In this document: in pieces, positions 1 to 6,832 of the stretch
How positions within the stretch are numbered: the first letter of the stretch is position 1
Layout: each line of letters starts with the position of its first letter
Assembly (NCBI GenBank): GCA_900318975.1
Contig: ONMY01000091.1
Span: 1-17,560 of the forward strand
Direction of reading: 5' to 3'
DNA length: 17,560 bases
From: an uncultured Bacillota bacterium
GTDB taxonomy: Bacteria > Bacillota_I > Bacilli_A > Izemoplasmatales > UBA1188
The notes under the pieces: generated by a model
The model's input: the letters and a program-made list of their open reading frames with translations, nothing else
What the model was told of the DNA's origin: nothing
Databases searched by the model: none
Translations under genes and position numbers: made by a program

Positions 1-28
1 CTATTACCACAAGGAGGAAACAACATTT

Positions 29-706
29 ATGAAAAAAGGTAAAAAGTATATTGAAGCCGCTAAGCAAGTAGACTCTACTAAGCAATACACAGTTGAAGAA
101 GCTGTAGCATTACTTAAGAAAGTTCACTTCGAAAAATTCGATGCTTCAGTAGAAATTGCTTTCCGTCTCAATCTTGACCCACGTAAAGCTGAACAGAACT
201 TAAGAGGTGCATTCGTGCTCCCTAATGGAACTGGTAAAACTAAGAAAGTCTTAGTATTCGCTAAAGGCGATAAAGCAGCTGAAGCAGAAGCTGCTGGTGC
301 TGACTATGTTGGCGAAGCTGATTACGTTCAAAAGATTATGGGTGGATGGTTCGATTTCGACACAGTAGTTGCTACACCTGATATGATGGCAGTTATTGGT
401 AAACTCGGTAGAGTTTTAGGACCTAAAGGCTTAATGCCAAACCCAAAGACTGGAACAGTAACAAACGACTTGACAAAAGCTCTTGCTGATATCAAAGCCG
501 GTAAAGTAGAATACAGAGTTGATAAAGTAGGTAACATCCAACTCGGTATCGGAAAAGTTTCATTTGATGATCAAAAACTCGTTGAAAACATCAATGCAAC
601 AGTTGAATTATTCAAGAAACTCAAACCTGCAACAGTAAAAGGAACTTTCATCAAGAACATTACTATTTCTTCAACAATGGGCCCTGGAATCAAGATCCAG
701 TACTAA
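29..706 (+). CDS. rplA: 50S ribosomal protein L1
   Basis: Protein of 225 residues, close to the usual 230 or so. L1 binds 23S rRNA at the mobile L1 stalk, helps release deacylated tRNA from the E site, and in many bacteria represses its own mRNA. The N-terminal part reads like the family ([11 protein letters not shown], then EAVALLKKV) and the diagnostic central stretch [17 protein letters not shown] sits near residues 127-143. The C-terminus has the typical [14 protein letters not shown]. The start is fixed by AAGGAGG at 11-17. The gene upstream in this family of operons is usually rplK (L11), which would lie just outside the window. Confidence 0.98.
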   Translation: MKKGKKYIEAAKQVDSTKQYTVEEAVALLKKVHFEKFDASVEIAFRLNLDPRKAEQNLRGAFVLPNGTGKTKKVLVFAKGDKAAEAEAAGADYVGEADYVQKIMGGWFDFDTVVATPDMMAVIGKLGRVLGPKGLMPNPKTGTVTNDLTKALADIKAGKVEYRVDKVGNIQLGIGKVSFDDQKLVENINATVELFKKLKPATVKGTFIKNITISSTMGPGIKIQY

Positions 707-708
707 TT

Positions 709-737
709 TTGAAGAAAACCAAAAAAACGAATATATA
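709..737 (+). promoter_or_regulatory. Possible internal promoter before rplJ
   Basis: TTGAAG at 709-714 and TATATA at 732-737 are 17 bases apart, and transcription would start near 744, where the L10 leader fold begins. Both hexamers match the sigma-A consensus at only four of six positions in an A+T-rich stretch, so this is a weak call. It would let rplJ-rplL be transcribed independently of rplA. Confidence 0.3.
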
Positions 738-740
738 TCT

Positions 741-857
741 AAGATAGCTGGTGTGCTTACGCACTTAATTTCCCGCTGAGATTTCAAGGATAATACATTT
801 ATTTTTCCTCTTTTCTCTCGGCGAAAAGAGGTTTTATTTACTTTAAAGGAGAAATTC
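741..857 (+). ncRNA. L10 leader (r-protein autoregulatory RNA)
   Basis: The 151-base gap before rplJ has the layout of the known Firmicutes L10 leader, where the L10-L12 complex binds its own mRNA. Visible parts are AGCTGG at 746-751 facing CCCGCT at 772-777 (one mismatch), a small GTGC/GCAC hairpin with loop TTAC at 753-764, and the unpaired TTAAT after it. CGCTGAG at 774-780 can pair with CTCGGCG at 817-823 inside the downstream terminator loop. Placement directly before rplJ supports the call. The family assignment is from memory of the pattern, not a covariance-model search. Confidence 0.75.
807..836 (+). terminator. Attenuator hairpin in the L10 leader
   Basis: CCTCTTTT at 807-814 pairs perfectly with AAAAGAGG at 824-831 across a nine-base loop, followed by TTTTATTTA. 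It lies between rplA and rplJ with no promoter clearly needed between them, so it looks like a conditional terminator that lowers rplJ-rplL expression when L10-L12 is in excess. The stem has only three G-C pairs, so partial read-through is likely. Confidence 0.65.
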
Positions 858-1361
858 ATGGCAAATCAAAAAATCATCGCTTCTAAAGCTGATCAAGTTG
901 AAAAGCTAGCTAGCCAAATGAAAGAAAGTAAGTCATATTTCCTCTGTGAATATGCAGGACTTACAGTTGCTCAAATGGAAGAACTTAGAAAAGTTTTAAG
1001 ACAAGAGAATTGTTTATTGAAGGTCGCAACAAACAATACAATCAAAAGAGCAGCTATTTCAAATGGTTTCGAACAATTAAACGACGTTGAAGGCCCATCT
1101 TGCATTGTTATTTCTAACAATGAATCAGTAGACGGTCCTAAAGCTGTAGCTAATTTCGCAAAGAAAAACAAGAAGCTCAAAATTAAGGATGGTGTTGTTG
1201 ATGGTCAATACTGCACTAAAGAAGAAATAATCGCTATTTCTCAATTACCATCAAAGACTGGATTACTTGCAATGCTAGCAGGTGGAATGTATCAAACAAT
1301 CCAGCAATTATGTTTAGGATTACATATGATTGCTAATCCTGAAGCTCAAACACAAGAATAA
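858..1361 (+). CDS. rplJ: 50S ribosomal protein L10
   Basis: Protein of 167 residues, the usual length. L10 forms the base of the L7/L12 stalk: the N-terminal globular domain (about residues 1-130) contacts 23S rRNA near the GTPase centre, and the C-terminal helix carries L12 dimers. The N-terminal KADQVEKLASQMKESKSYF and the central ALGPSTD-like DGPKAVANFAKKNK region match the family. SD AAAGGAG at 845-851 precedes the ATG by a normal distance. It lies 17 bases before rplL, as expected for the L10-L12 pair, and is probably controlled by the leader upstream. Confidence 0.97.
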   Translation: MANQKIIASKADQVEKLASQMKESKSYFLCEYAGLTVAQMEELRKVLRQENCLLKVATNNTIKRAAISNGFEQLNDVEGPSCIVISNNESVDGPKAVANFAKKNKKLKIKDGVVDGQYCTKEEIIAISQLPSKTGLLAMLAGGMYQTIQQLCLGLHMIANPEAQTQE

Positions 1362-1378
1362 TCTAAGGAGAAATTATC

Positions 1379-1756
1379 ATGGCAAAAATCACAAAAGAAC
1401 AATTTATTGAATCATTAAAAGAAATGACTCTACTCGAAGTTAAAGAATGGGTAGATGCAATGAAAGAAGAATTCGGCGTTGATCCAACTGCTGTTGCTGT
1501 TGCAGGTCCAGCTCAAGCTGCTGCTCCAGCTGAAGAAGAAGGTCCAAAGAACGTATCTGTTATTTTAACAGGTGTTGGCGCTTCTAAAGTTGCTGTTATC
1601 AAAGTCGTTAGAGATTTACTCGGCGTTGGTCTAATTGAAGCTAAAGGTATCGTTGATGCTGCTCCTAAAGCTATTAAGGAAAACATCACTCCAGAAGAAG
1701 CTGAACCAATCAAGAAACAATTCGAAGACGCTGGCGCTACTGTTGAAATTAAATAG
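1379..1756 (+). CDS. rplL: 50S ribosomal protein L7/L12
   Basis: Protein of 125 residues. L7/L12 is the multicopy flexible stalk protein that recruits and activates translational GTPases. Three parts are visible: an N-terminal dimerisation helix region (about 1-33), an Ala/Pro/Glu hinge (about 42-55, AQAAAPAEEEGP), and a C-terminal factor-binding domain (about 56-125) with KVAVIKVVRDLLGVGLIEAK, the conserved face that contacts EF-G and EF-Tu. SD TAAGGAG at 1364-1370. It is the last gene of its unit and is followed by a terminator, which is unusual because rpoBC normally follow in Firmicutes. Confidence 0.98.
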   Translation: MAKITKEQFIESLKEMTLLEVKEWVDAMKEEFGVDPTAVAVAGPAQAAAPAEEEGPKNVSVILTGVGASKVAVIKVVRDLLGVGLIEAKGIVDAAPKAIKENITPEEAEPIKKQFEDAGATVEIK

Positions 1757-1785
1757 TTTTAACGAGTACCAAAATCTTTAATATG

Positions 1786-1817
1786 AAAAATGAGCCTTTC
1801 GTGCTCATTTTTCTTTT
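1786..1817 (+). terminator. Rho-independent terminator after rplL
   Basis: AAAAATGAGC at 1786-1795 and GCTCATTTTT at 1803-1812 form a perfect 10-bp stem with a seven-base loop, followed by CTTTT. It ends the L1-L10-L12 unit. The symmetric A tract before and T tract after mean it could also work on the other strand. Confidence 0.88.
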
Positions 1818-1843
1818 GTTAAATGCCCATTATAATATATAAT
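1816..1843 (+). promoter_or_regulatory. Promoter of the COG2426 gene
   Basis: TTGTTA at 1816-1821 and a perfect TATAAT at 1838-1843 are separated by 16 bases. A second TATAAT lies at 1831-1836 without a good -35. Either would start transcription at about 1843-1851, at or just before the ATG at 1851. The -35 overlaps the T tract of the rplL terminator. Confidence 0.6.
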
Positions 1844-1850
1844 AAGTAAT

Positions 1851-2489
1851 ATGATAGAAAAAATAGTTGAATTCCTAATTACCTTATTTAACGGTAATTC
1901 TAAATTAATAACTCTAATAGCTTCGATGATTCCACTAATCGAACTAAAAGGCGCAATACCTGTTGGCGTAAGACTTGGTGAAAATCTTTTATCATCGGCA
2001 CTTTTTTCATATCTTGGTTCAACTATTGTGTTTTTCTTTGTCTTTTTCTTATTAATTCCAATATTTAATTTACTTAAAAAGATTAAATTCTTTAAAAGAT
2101 TAGTTGAAAAAATAGAAGGAGTTTTTGAAAGGAAAGCAGAAAAGATTGCAGAGAAAAAATCATGCGATACAGAACTTGAAAAAAGAAGAATGTATAGATT
2201 AGCACTCTTCCTATTTGTTGCAGTACCATTTCCTGTAACAGGTGTTTGGACAGGGACTGCAGTTGCGGTATTTTTAAAGATGAAATTCAAAGATTCAATC
2301 CTTCCAGTAGTCCTTGGAAACTTAGTTGCAGGATCTATTATAACCCTCCTAACATTCCTCTTTAAAGACTATGTAGATATCATAATATATGTATTATTTG
2401 CCCTAGTATTAATCATGTTAACAGTGTTTATAATTAAGGTAATAATATCAAAACCAAAGGAAGAAAATGACACTAATGAGCAGAGTTAA
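1851..2489 (+). CDS. COG2426 small multidrug export family membrane protein
   Basis: Protein of 212 residues with about four to five hydrophobic membrane segments. It carries two motifs I recognise from the COG2426 / Sm_multidrug_ex family: IELKGAIPVG at residues 30-39 and VPFPVTGVWTGT at 125-136, each near the start of a half of the protein. Between them is a charged, Lys/Glu-rich cytoplasmic-looking stretch (about 76-116). The actual substrate is unknown; the drug-export name is a family label. There is no Shine-Dalgarno before the ATG and the promoter lies almost on top of it, so the mRNA may be leaderless. It has its own terminator, and stands where rpoBC and the str genes lie in Bacillus. 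Confidence 0.82.
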   Translation: MIEKIVEFLITLFNGNSKLITLIASMIPLIELKGAIPVGVRLGENLLSSALFSYLGSTIVFFFVFFLLIPIFNLLKKIKFFKRLVEKIEGVFERKAEKIAEKKSCDTELEKRRMYRLALFLFVAVPFPVTGVWTGTAVAVFLKMKFKDSILPVVLGNLVAGSIITLLTFLFKDYVDIIIYVLFALVLIMLTVFIIKVIISKPKEENDTNEQS

Positions 2490-2503
2490 TCTCTGCTTTT
2501 TTT
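2479..2503 (+). terminator. Terminator overlapping the 3' end of the COG2426 gene
   Basis: AGCAGAG at 2479-2485 pairs with CTCTGCT at 2491-2497, loop TTAAT, then a T run. The stem's left arm encodes the last residues of the COG2426 protein and the TAA stop (2487-2489) lies in the loop. Confidence 0.85.
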
Positions 2504-2589
2504 ATCTAAAATAGCGATCTATTTATATGTTTTGCGCAAAATTAAGTATTTAAATATTTTCAAAAAAATATAGAAAAAGTACAACTTTA

Positions 2590-2614
2590 GGTTTATATAC
2601 TACGTATATAAACC
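2590..2614. repeat. Perfect 11-bp inverted repeat upstream of the S10 promoter
   Basis: GGTTTATATAC (2590-2600), spacer TAC, GTATATAAACC (2604-2614): all 11 positions match. There is no T run after it and it lies 23 bases before the -35, between the COG2426 terminator and the S10 promoter. A dyad of this size and position looks like a site for a dimeric DNA-binding protein acting on the S10 promoter, but no regulator is identified. A cruciform or a weak hairpin is possible. Confidence 0.6.
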
Positions 2615-2637
2615 ATAAAAACTTATAAAATTTATGC

Positions 2638-2666
2638 TTGACTTTCTTAATATATTATAATATAAT
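2638..2666 (+). promoter_or_regulatory. Main S10-spc-alpha operon promoter (sigma-A type)
   Basis: TTGACT at 2638-2643 (five of six to consensus) and a perfect TATAAT at 2661-2666 are exactly 17 bases apart, with A+T-rich sequence upstream resembling an UP element. Transcription should begin near 2673, giving a leader of about 117 bases. No other strong promoter is seen before the terminator at 16280, so it probably drives all 29 genes. Confidence 0.9.
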
Positions 2667-2672
2667 ATATCT

Positions 2673-2789
2673 CGCGTGCGTAATGCATGCATAAATTATT
2701 GGGATGTTGCTGCTACACTAGATGGTGTTGTCATAGTTAGCAGGGAACTCTCAACGTATAAACTAAAGATATTTAGAAAGGAGCAACAC
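2673..2789 (+). promoter_or_regulatory. Structured 5' leader of the S10 operon
   Basis: Two hairpins are visible. The first is at the very 5' end: GCGTGC (2674-2679), loop GTAAT, GCATGC (2685-2690), six pairs with one G-U. The second is longer: CTGCTA (2710-2715), bulged C, ACTA (2717-2720), GA, TG / CA, TAGT, TAGCAG (2738-2743), about 12 pairs with two bulges. The rpsJ SD (AAAGGAG, 2777-2783) is outside both. In E. coli the S10 leader is the target of L4 feedback; whether this leader does the same is inference. Confidence 0.5.
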
Positions 2790-3098
2790 ATGGTAGCAAG
2801 AAAAGACATTAGAATCAAGCTAAAATCCTATGACGCAAAGTTATTGGATCAATCTGCAAAGCGAATCGCTGATGCAGCCGAAAGAACTGGTGCGAGAGTA
2901 TCAGGACCTATCCCACTACCAACTGACAAGGAAGTCTTCACAGTTTTAAGAAGTCCTCATGTCAATAAGGATTCAAGGGAACAATTCGAAAGAAGAACAC
3001 ACAAGAGATTAATTGACATTATCCGCCCAACTCAAGCAACAATGGACGCATTAATGAGATTAGACCTCCCATCAGGTGTTGACATTCAACTTAAGTAG
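2790..3098 (+). CDS. rpsJ: 30S ribosomal protein S10
   Basis: Protein of 102 residues, the standard length. S10 sits in the head of the 30S subunit and, as NusE, also works with NusB in transcription antitermination. The start is the ATG preceded by AAAGGAG at 2777-2783; a reading frame open further upstream from a GTG at 2676 is the untranslated leader. Family features are [21 protein letters not shown] N-terminus and the conserved GPIPLPT loop, then [20 protein letters not shown]. First gene of the operon; its TAG stop overlaps the SD (AGGTGA) of rplC. Confidence 0.98.
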   Translation: MVARKDIRIKLKSYDAKLLDQSAKRIADAAERTGARVSGPIPLPTDKEVFTVLRSPHVNKDSREQFERRTHKRLIDIIRPTQATMDALMRLDLPSGVDIQLK

Positions 3099-3107
3099 GT
3101 GACGATT

Positions 3108-3740
3108 ATGAGAAATGCAATCCTTACAAGAAAAGTTGGAATGACACAAATCTTCGATCAAAACGGACTTTTAGTACCTGTAACTGTACTAGAAGCAAAA
3201 GGCGGAAACACAGTTCTCCAAATCAAAACTAAGGAAAACGATGGTTATTCTGCATATCAATTAGGTTTCGAAGACAAAAAGGAATCTAATGCATCTAAAG
3301 CTTTAACTCAACACTGCAAGAAAGCTAATACAGCTCCAAAGAGATGTATCTCTGAAGTTAGATGCAAAGACATCACATTAAACGTCGGTGACACAGTAAA
3401 CGTTGATATGTTCGAAGCTGGACAATACGTTGACGTAACTGGTACTGCAATTGGTAAAGGCTACGCTGGCCCTATCAAATTAAACAACCAACACAGAGGA
3501 CCTATGGGTCACGGTTCAAAATATCATAGAGGAATCGGTTCAATGGGTTCTATCGCTCCAAACAGAGTGTACAAAGGTAAAAGAATGCCATCTCATATGG
3601 GTGCTTGGACAAGAACAGTTCAAAACTTAACAGTAGTAGAAGTTATTGCTGATAAGAACTTAATCCTTGTAAAAGGAAATGTACCAGGACCAAAGAAGGG
3701 ATTAGTATTCGTTAAAGCTTCTTTAAAGAAGAGTGCTTAG
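3108..3740 (+). CDS. rplC: 50S ribosomal protein L3
   Basis: Protein of 210 residues, as usual. L3 is one of the earliest assembly proteins of the 50S subunit and its long loop approaches the peptidyl transferase centre. The N-terminus MRNAILTRKVGMTQIF is canonical, and the Gly-rich central loop (HRGPMGHGSKYHRGIGSMG, about residues 126-144) is the family signature, followed by KGKRMPSHMG. I chose ATG 3108 because AGGTGA at 3097-3102 is well spaced to it; a GTG at 3099 lies inside that SD. Confidence 0.97.
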   Translation: MRNAILTRKVGMTQIFDQNGLLVPVTVLEAKGGNTVLQIKTKENDGYSAYQLGFEDKKESNASKALTQHCKKANTAPKRCISEVRCKDITLNVGDTVNVDMFEAGQYVDVTGTAIGKGYAGPIKLNNQHRGPMGHGSKYHRGIGSMGSIAPNRVYKGKRMPSHMGAWTRTVQNLTVVEVIADKNLILVKGNVPGPKKGLVFVKASLKKSA

Positions 3741-3751
3741 GAGAGTAAAAT

Positions 3752-4381
3752 ATGGCTAATATCAATGTATTAAATATGCAGGGTGAAGTTGTATCATCAC
3801 TCGAATTAAACGACAAAGTCTTTGGACAAGAATGGAACGATCAAATCATTTACGATGTAGTTAAGTCTCAAAGAGCAGCTATGAGAATCGGTTCAAGCCA
3901 AACTAAAAACCGTGCAGCTGTATCAGGCGGTGGAAGAAAACCTTATAGACAAAAAGGTACAGGCCATGCTCGTCAAGGTACAATTAGAGCTCCACAATAT
4001 AGAGGTGGCGGACATGTATTCGAACTTCATCCAAGAGATTATAGCTTCTCTGTAAACAAGAAAGTTAGAAGACAAGCTTTAAGAATCGCTCTTTCTGAAA
4101 AAGTAGCTGAAAGCAAGTTCATCGTTCTTGATTCTCTTCAAGTTGAAGAAGTTAAAACTAAAACAATCGTTAAGATGTTTGACGATGTTAAAGCAGAAGG
4201 AAAGACACTCGTTCTCGTTAACGGCCTCGATGCTAAACTTGAACTCTCTGTTAGAAATCTTCCTTATGCAGCAATCTGCTTAGATAGTCATTCAAGTGTT
4301 TATGACATCCTAGATGCTGAAACACTAGTAGTAACTAAAGAAGTAGTAAATTATTTTGAGGAGGCTTTATTAGATGAATAG
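3752..4381 (+). CDS. rplD: 50S ribosomal protein L4
   Basis: Protein of 209 residues. L4 lines the peptide exit tunnel with its extended loop and is also the classical repressor of the S10 operon in E. coli. The tunnel loop is visible at about residues 50-90 with the family motif GGGRKPYRQKGTGHARQGT, then the PRDYSFSVNKKVRR part. SD AGGAGAG at 3739-3745. Its last codons overlap rplW by 8 bases (GATGAATAG), so the two are probably translationally coupled. L4 would be the likely ligand if the operon leader is autoregulatory. Confidence 0.98.
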   Translation: MANINVLNMQGEVVSSLELNDKVFGQEWNDQIIYDVVKSQRAAMRIGSSQTKNRAAVSGGGRKPYRQKGTGHARQGTIRAPQYRGGGHVFELHPRDYSFSVNKKVRRQALRIALSEKVAESKFIVLDSLQVEEVKTKTIVKMFDDVKAEGKTLVLVNGLDAKLELSVRNLPYAAICLDSHSSVYDILDAETLVVTKEVVNYFEEALLDE

Positions 4382-4655
4382 TTATGATGTAGTAAAGAAG
4401 CCTATCATTACTGAAAAGAGTATGAAGCTTGTTGAAAAAGGCCAATATACTTTTGAAGTATCAAGAAAAGCAACTAAGTCTGATGTTAAAAAGGCTGTTG
4501 AAGAAATTTTTAAAGTTCGTGTTGAATCAGTAAACATGATCAATTGTCTTCCAAAAGCGAAGAGAGTTGGTAAATATTCAGGATTTTTACCAGCTGTACA
4601 AAAAGCAGTTGTAAAACTAGCTGAAGGCGATAAGATTGAAATCTACGCTAAATAG
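4374..4655 (+). CDS. rplW: 50S ribosomal protein L23
   Basis: Protein of 93 residues. L23 lies at the tunnel exit and is the docking site for trigger factor and the signal recognition particle. The N-terminal [14 protein letters not shown] and the middle [14 protein letters not shown] fit the family, and the C-terminus carries the KIEIYAK strand. SD GAGGAGG at 4358-4364 lies inside rplD, and the start overlaps the rplD stop. Its TAG stop leads directly into a short AGGA for rplB. Confidence 0.97.
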   Translation: MNSYDVVKKPIITEKSMKLVEKGQYTFEVSRKATKSDVKKAVEEIFKVRVESVNMINCLPKAKRVGKYSGFLPAVQKAVVKLAEGDKIEIYAK

Positions 4656-4663
4656 GATTTATT

Positions 4664-5497
4664 ATGGGAATTAAGAAATTTAAACCTATCACTAACGGAA
4701 CAAGAAATATGAGCGCCCTTGATTACAAGGAAGTTACAACAAATGTTCCAGAAAAATCTTTAACTGAAGTATTAAAGAAAAATGGTGGTAGAAACAACCA
4801 AGGTAAAATCACTGTTCGTCATCAAGGTGGCGGTGAAAAACAAAGATATAGAATTATCGACTTCAAGAGAAACAAAGATGGTATTGAAGGTGTAGTTAAA
4901 ACTATAGAATACGATCCATCAAGAACTGCTTTCATCTCTCTTATCCAATATCCTGATGGAGAAAAGAGATATATAATTCGTCCAGAAGGTCTACAAGTAG
5001 GCGATAAAGTTGTTTCTGGCGAAAACGTAGATATCCAAACTGGTAACTGCCTCCCAGTAGGTAATATCCCAGTTGGTACATTCATTCATAACCTTGAATT
5101 AATCCCTGGTCATGGCGCACAACTCGTTAGAAGTGCTGGATCAAGTGCTCAAATTCTTGGTAAAGATAACGGCTTCGTAATCGTTAGATTATCAAGCGGT
5201 GAAGTAAGAAGATTTAAAGATGCTTGCCGTGCAACTATTGGTGTTGTATGTAATGGTGAAAGAACACTTATTTACGTAGGTAAAGCTGGTAAATCTAGAC
5301 ATTATGGTATTCGTCCAACAGTAAGAGGTTCTGTAATGAACCCAGTCGATCACCCTCATGGTGGTGGTGAAGGTACTCAACCTATTGGACATAAAGCACC
5401 AATGACCCCTTGGGGTAAGAAAGCTCTTGGCGTTAAGACAAGAAGCAAAAAGAATCCTTCTAACAAGTTCATTGTAAGAAGAAGAAATGAAAAGTAG
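4664..5497 (+). CDS. rplB: 50S ribosomal protein L2
   Basis: Protein of 277 residues, the expected size. L2 is needed for subunit association and peptidyl transferase activity. It begins [17 protein letters not shown], has an OB-type then SH3-like barrel, and near the C-terminus shows the hallmark DHPHGGGEG containing the conserved His, followed by [16 protein letters not shown]. The ribosome-binding site is only AGGA at 4654-4657, weak compared with neighbours, so initiation may depend on ribosomes coming from rplW, eight bases upstream. Confidence 0.98.
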   Translation: MGIKKFKPITNGTRNMSALDYKEVTTNVPEKSLTEVLKKNGGRNNQGKITVRHQGGGEKQRYRIIDFKRNKDGIEGVVKTIEYDPSRTAFISLIQYPDGEKRYIIRPEGLQVGDKVVSGENVDIQTGNCLPVGNIPVGTFIHNLELIPGHGAQLVRSAGSSAQILGKDNGFVIVRLSSGEVRRFKDACRATIGVVCNGERTLIYVGKAGKSRHYGIRPTVRGSVMNPVDHPHGGGEGTQPIGHKAPMTPWGKKALGVKTRSKKNPSNKFIVRRRNEK

Positions 5498-5507
5498 GAG
5501 ATAGGAC

Positions 5508-5789
5508 ATGTCAAGATCAATTAAGAAAGGTCCATTCTGTGATGAATCTTTAATGAAGAAAGTCATCGAAGCTAAAAACTCAAAATCAAAGAAAGTTATC
5601 CAAACTTGGTCAAGACGTTCTACTATCTTCCCAGATTTCGTAGGACTCACAATCGGCGTATACAATGGAAAACAATTCGTTCCAGTATATGTAGTAGAAG
5701 ATATGGTTGGACATAAACTTGGTGAATTCTCACTCACAAGAAACTTCCGTGGCCATACTTCAGGCGATAAACAACAAGGTAAGAAGTAG
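5508..5789 (+). CDS. rpsS: 30S ribosomal protein S19
   Basis: Protein of 93 residues. S19 is in the 30S head, next to S13, where it contacts the B1 intersubunit bridge. Near-canonical from the start ([13 protein letters not shown]), through [20 protein letters not shown], to [23 protein letters not shown] at 5496-5500 is formed partly by the TAG stop of rplB. Usual gene order, before rplV. Confidence 0.98.
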   Translation: MSRSIKKGPFCDESLMKKVIEAKNSKSKKVIQTWSRRSTIFPDFVGLTIGVYNGKQFVPVYVVEDMVGHKLGEFSLTRNFRGHTSGDKQQGKK

Positions 5790-5800
5790 GAGGAATTGAA

Positions 5801-6136
5801 ATGGAAGCTAAAGCTAGTGTACAAATGATAAGAATTGCTCCTCGTAAAGTTAGACTTGTTCTTGATTTAGTTAGAGGCAAAGATTACAATCACGCTGTTG
5901 CGATTTTAAAGAACATAAATCGTGGTGCAGCTAAAGAAGTATTAAAAGTTATCAATTCATGTAAAGCTAATGCTGAACACAACTTCAATATGGATACTGA
6001 AAAGCTTTACGTAAAAGAAATCTACGCAAATGAAGGAATTACAATGAAGAGAATGCAACCTCATGCCAAAGGCCAAGGATTTGCAATCTTAAAAAGAACT
6101 AGTTCAATCTACTGCGTTTTAGGAGAGAGGGAATAA
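5801..6136 (+). CDS. rplV: 50S ribosomal protein L22
   Basis: Protein of 111 residues. L22 binds all domains of 23S rRNA, and its beta-hairpin loop lines the exit tunnel near the constriction, a site involved in macrolide resistance and nascent-chain stalling in other bacteria. The N-terminal RIAPRKVRLVLDLVRGK is diagnostic; the hairpin lies in about residues 82-98 (KRMQPHAKGQGFAILKRTS). SD AGGAGG at 5788-5793 uses the rpsS stop codon. The last codons contain the purine-rich SD of rpsC. Confidence 0.97.
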   Translation: MEAKASVQMIRIAPRKVRLVLDLVRGKDYNHAVAILKNINRGAAKEVLKVINSCKANAEHNFNMDTEKLYVKEIYANEGITMKRMQPHAKGQGFAILKRTSSIYCVLGERE

Positions 6137-6139
6137 TCT

Positions 6140-6832
6140 ATGGGACAAAAAGTTAATCCTAATGGTTTACGTCTTGGCATCAACAAGAATTGGGATGCTA
6201 GATGGTATGCAAATAGTAAAGAAGTACCAAACCTTCTCGACGAAGATTTAAAAATTAGAAAATATGTTCAAAAGAAATTCCAATCAGCATCTGTTGCTAG
6301 AGTTATTACTGAAAGAAGTAAAAACAGAGTAGTAGTTACTCTCTATACTGCAAAACCTGGTATGGTTATCGGTAGAGAAGGTGCTATCAAGAAAGAAGCT
6401 GTTGAAGAATTATCAAAATTAACTGGAAAAGAAGTTTACGTTAACGTTAAAGAAGTTAGACGTCCTGAAACTGATGCAACACTCGTTGCTGATTCAATCG
6501 CTCGTCAACTTGAAAACCGTGCTTCATTTAGAAGAGTTCAAAAACTCGCTATCACAAGAGCTTTAAAAGCTGGTGCTAAAGGATGCAAAACTTCTGTTTC
6601 TGGTAGACTTGCTGGCGCTGAAATCGCTAGAAGTGAAGGTTATTCTGAAGGAAACGTTCCTCTACATACTCTTCGTGCTAATATCGACTATGCACACACT
6701 GAAGCCTTAACTACTTATGGTATCCTCGGTGTAAAGGTATGGATCTATAAAGGTGAAGTATTAAAGGGAACTCCTGAAGAAGAAGATTCAAGAAGGGAGG
6801 ATAGAAGACATGTTAATGCCAAAAAGAACTAA
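6140..6832 (+). CDS. rpsC: 30S ribosomal protein S3
   Basis: Protein of 230 residues. S3 sits at the mRNA entry tunnel with S4 and S5 and contributes to mRNA helicase activity. The start is [17 protein letters not shown] type-2 domain is visible with PGMVIGREG (GxxG loop, about residues 73-81), followed by the C-terminal S3 domain ([22 protein letters not shown], then [13 protein letters not shown]). The C-terminal tail is rich in Arg, Asp and Glu. It overlaps rplP by 23 bases, and the GGGAGG SD of rplP lies within its end. Confidence 0.98.
   Translation: MGQKVNPNGLRLGINKNWDARWYANSKEVPNLLDEDLKIRKYVQKKFQSASVARVITERSKNRVVVTLYTAKPGMVIGREGAIKKEAVEELSKLTGKEVYVNVKEVRRPETDATLVADSIARQLENRASFRRVQKLAITRALKAGAKGCKTSVSGRLAGAEIARSEGYSEGNVPLHTLRANIDYAHTEALTTYGILGVKVWIYKGEVLKGTPEEEDSRREDRRHVNAKKN

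Noticed and set aside
1805..2290. 161-residue open frame on the minus strand opposite the COG2426 gene
   Set aside because: It mirrors a membrane-protein gene, shows no family motif or SD, and the plus-strand gene has clear COG2426 motifs.
2530..2541. TTTTGCGCAAAA palindrome and nearby TATTTAAATA (2547-2556)
   Set aside because: Short palindromes in A+T-rich DNA are expected by chance; no matching regulator box is recognised.
2676..2789. Longer S10 starting at GTG 2676, giving 140 residues
   Set aside because: This part is the operon leader with hairpins; S10 is normally 102 residues and ATG 2790 has an ideal AAAGGAG.
3099..3107. L3 starting at GTG 3099
   Set aside because: The GTG is inside the SD (AGGTGA); ATG 3108 gives the normal MRNAILTRK start.
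5192..5824. 210-residue open frame on the minus strand across rplB-rpsS-rplV
   Set aside because: Complement of three highly conserved ribosomal genes; no independent signal.
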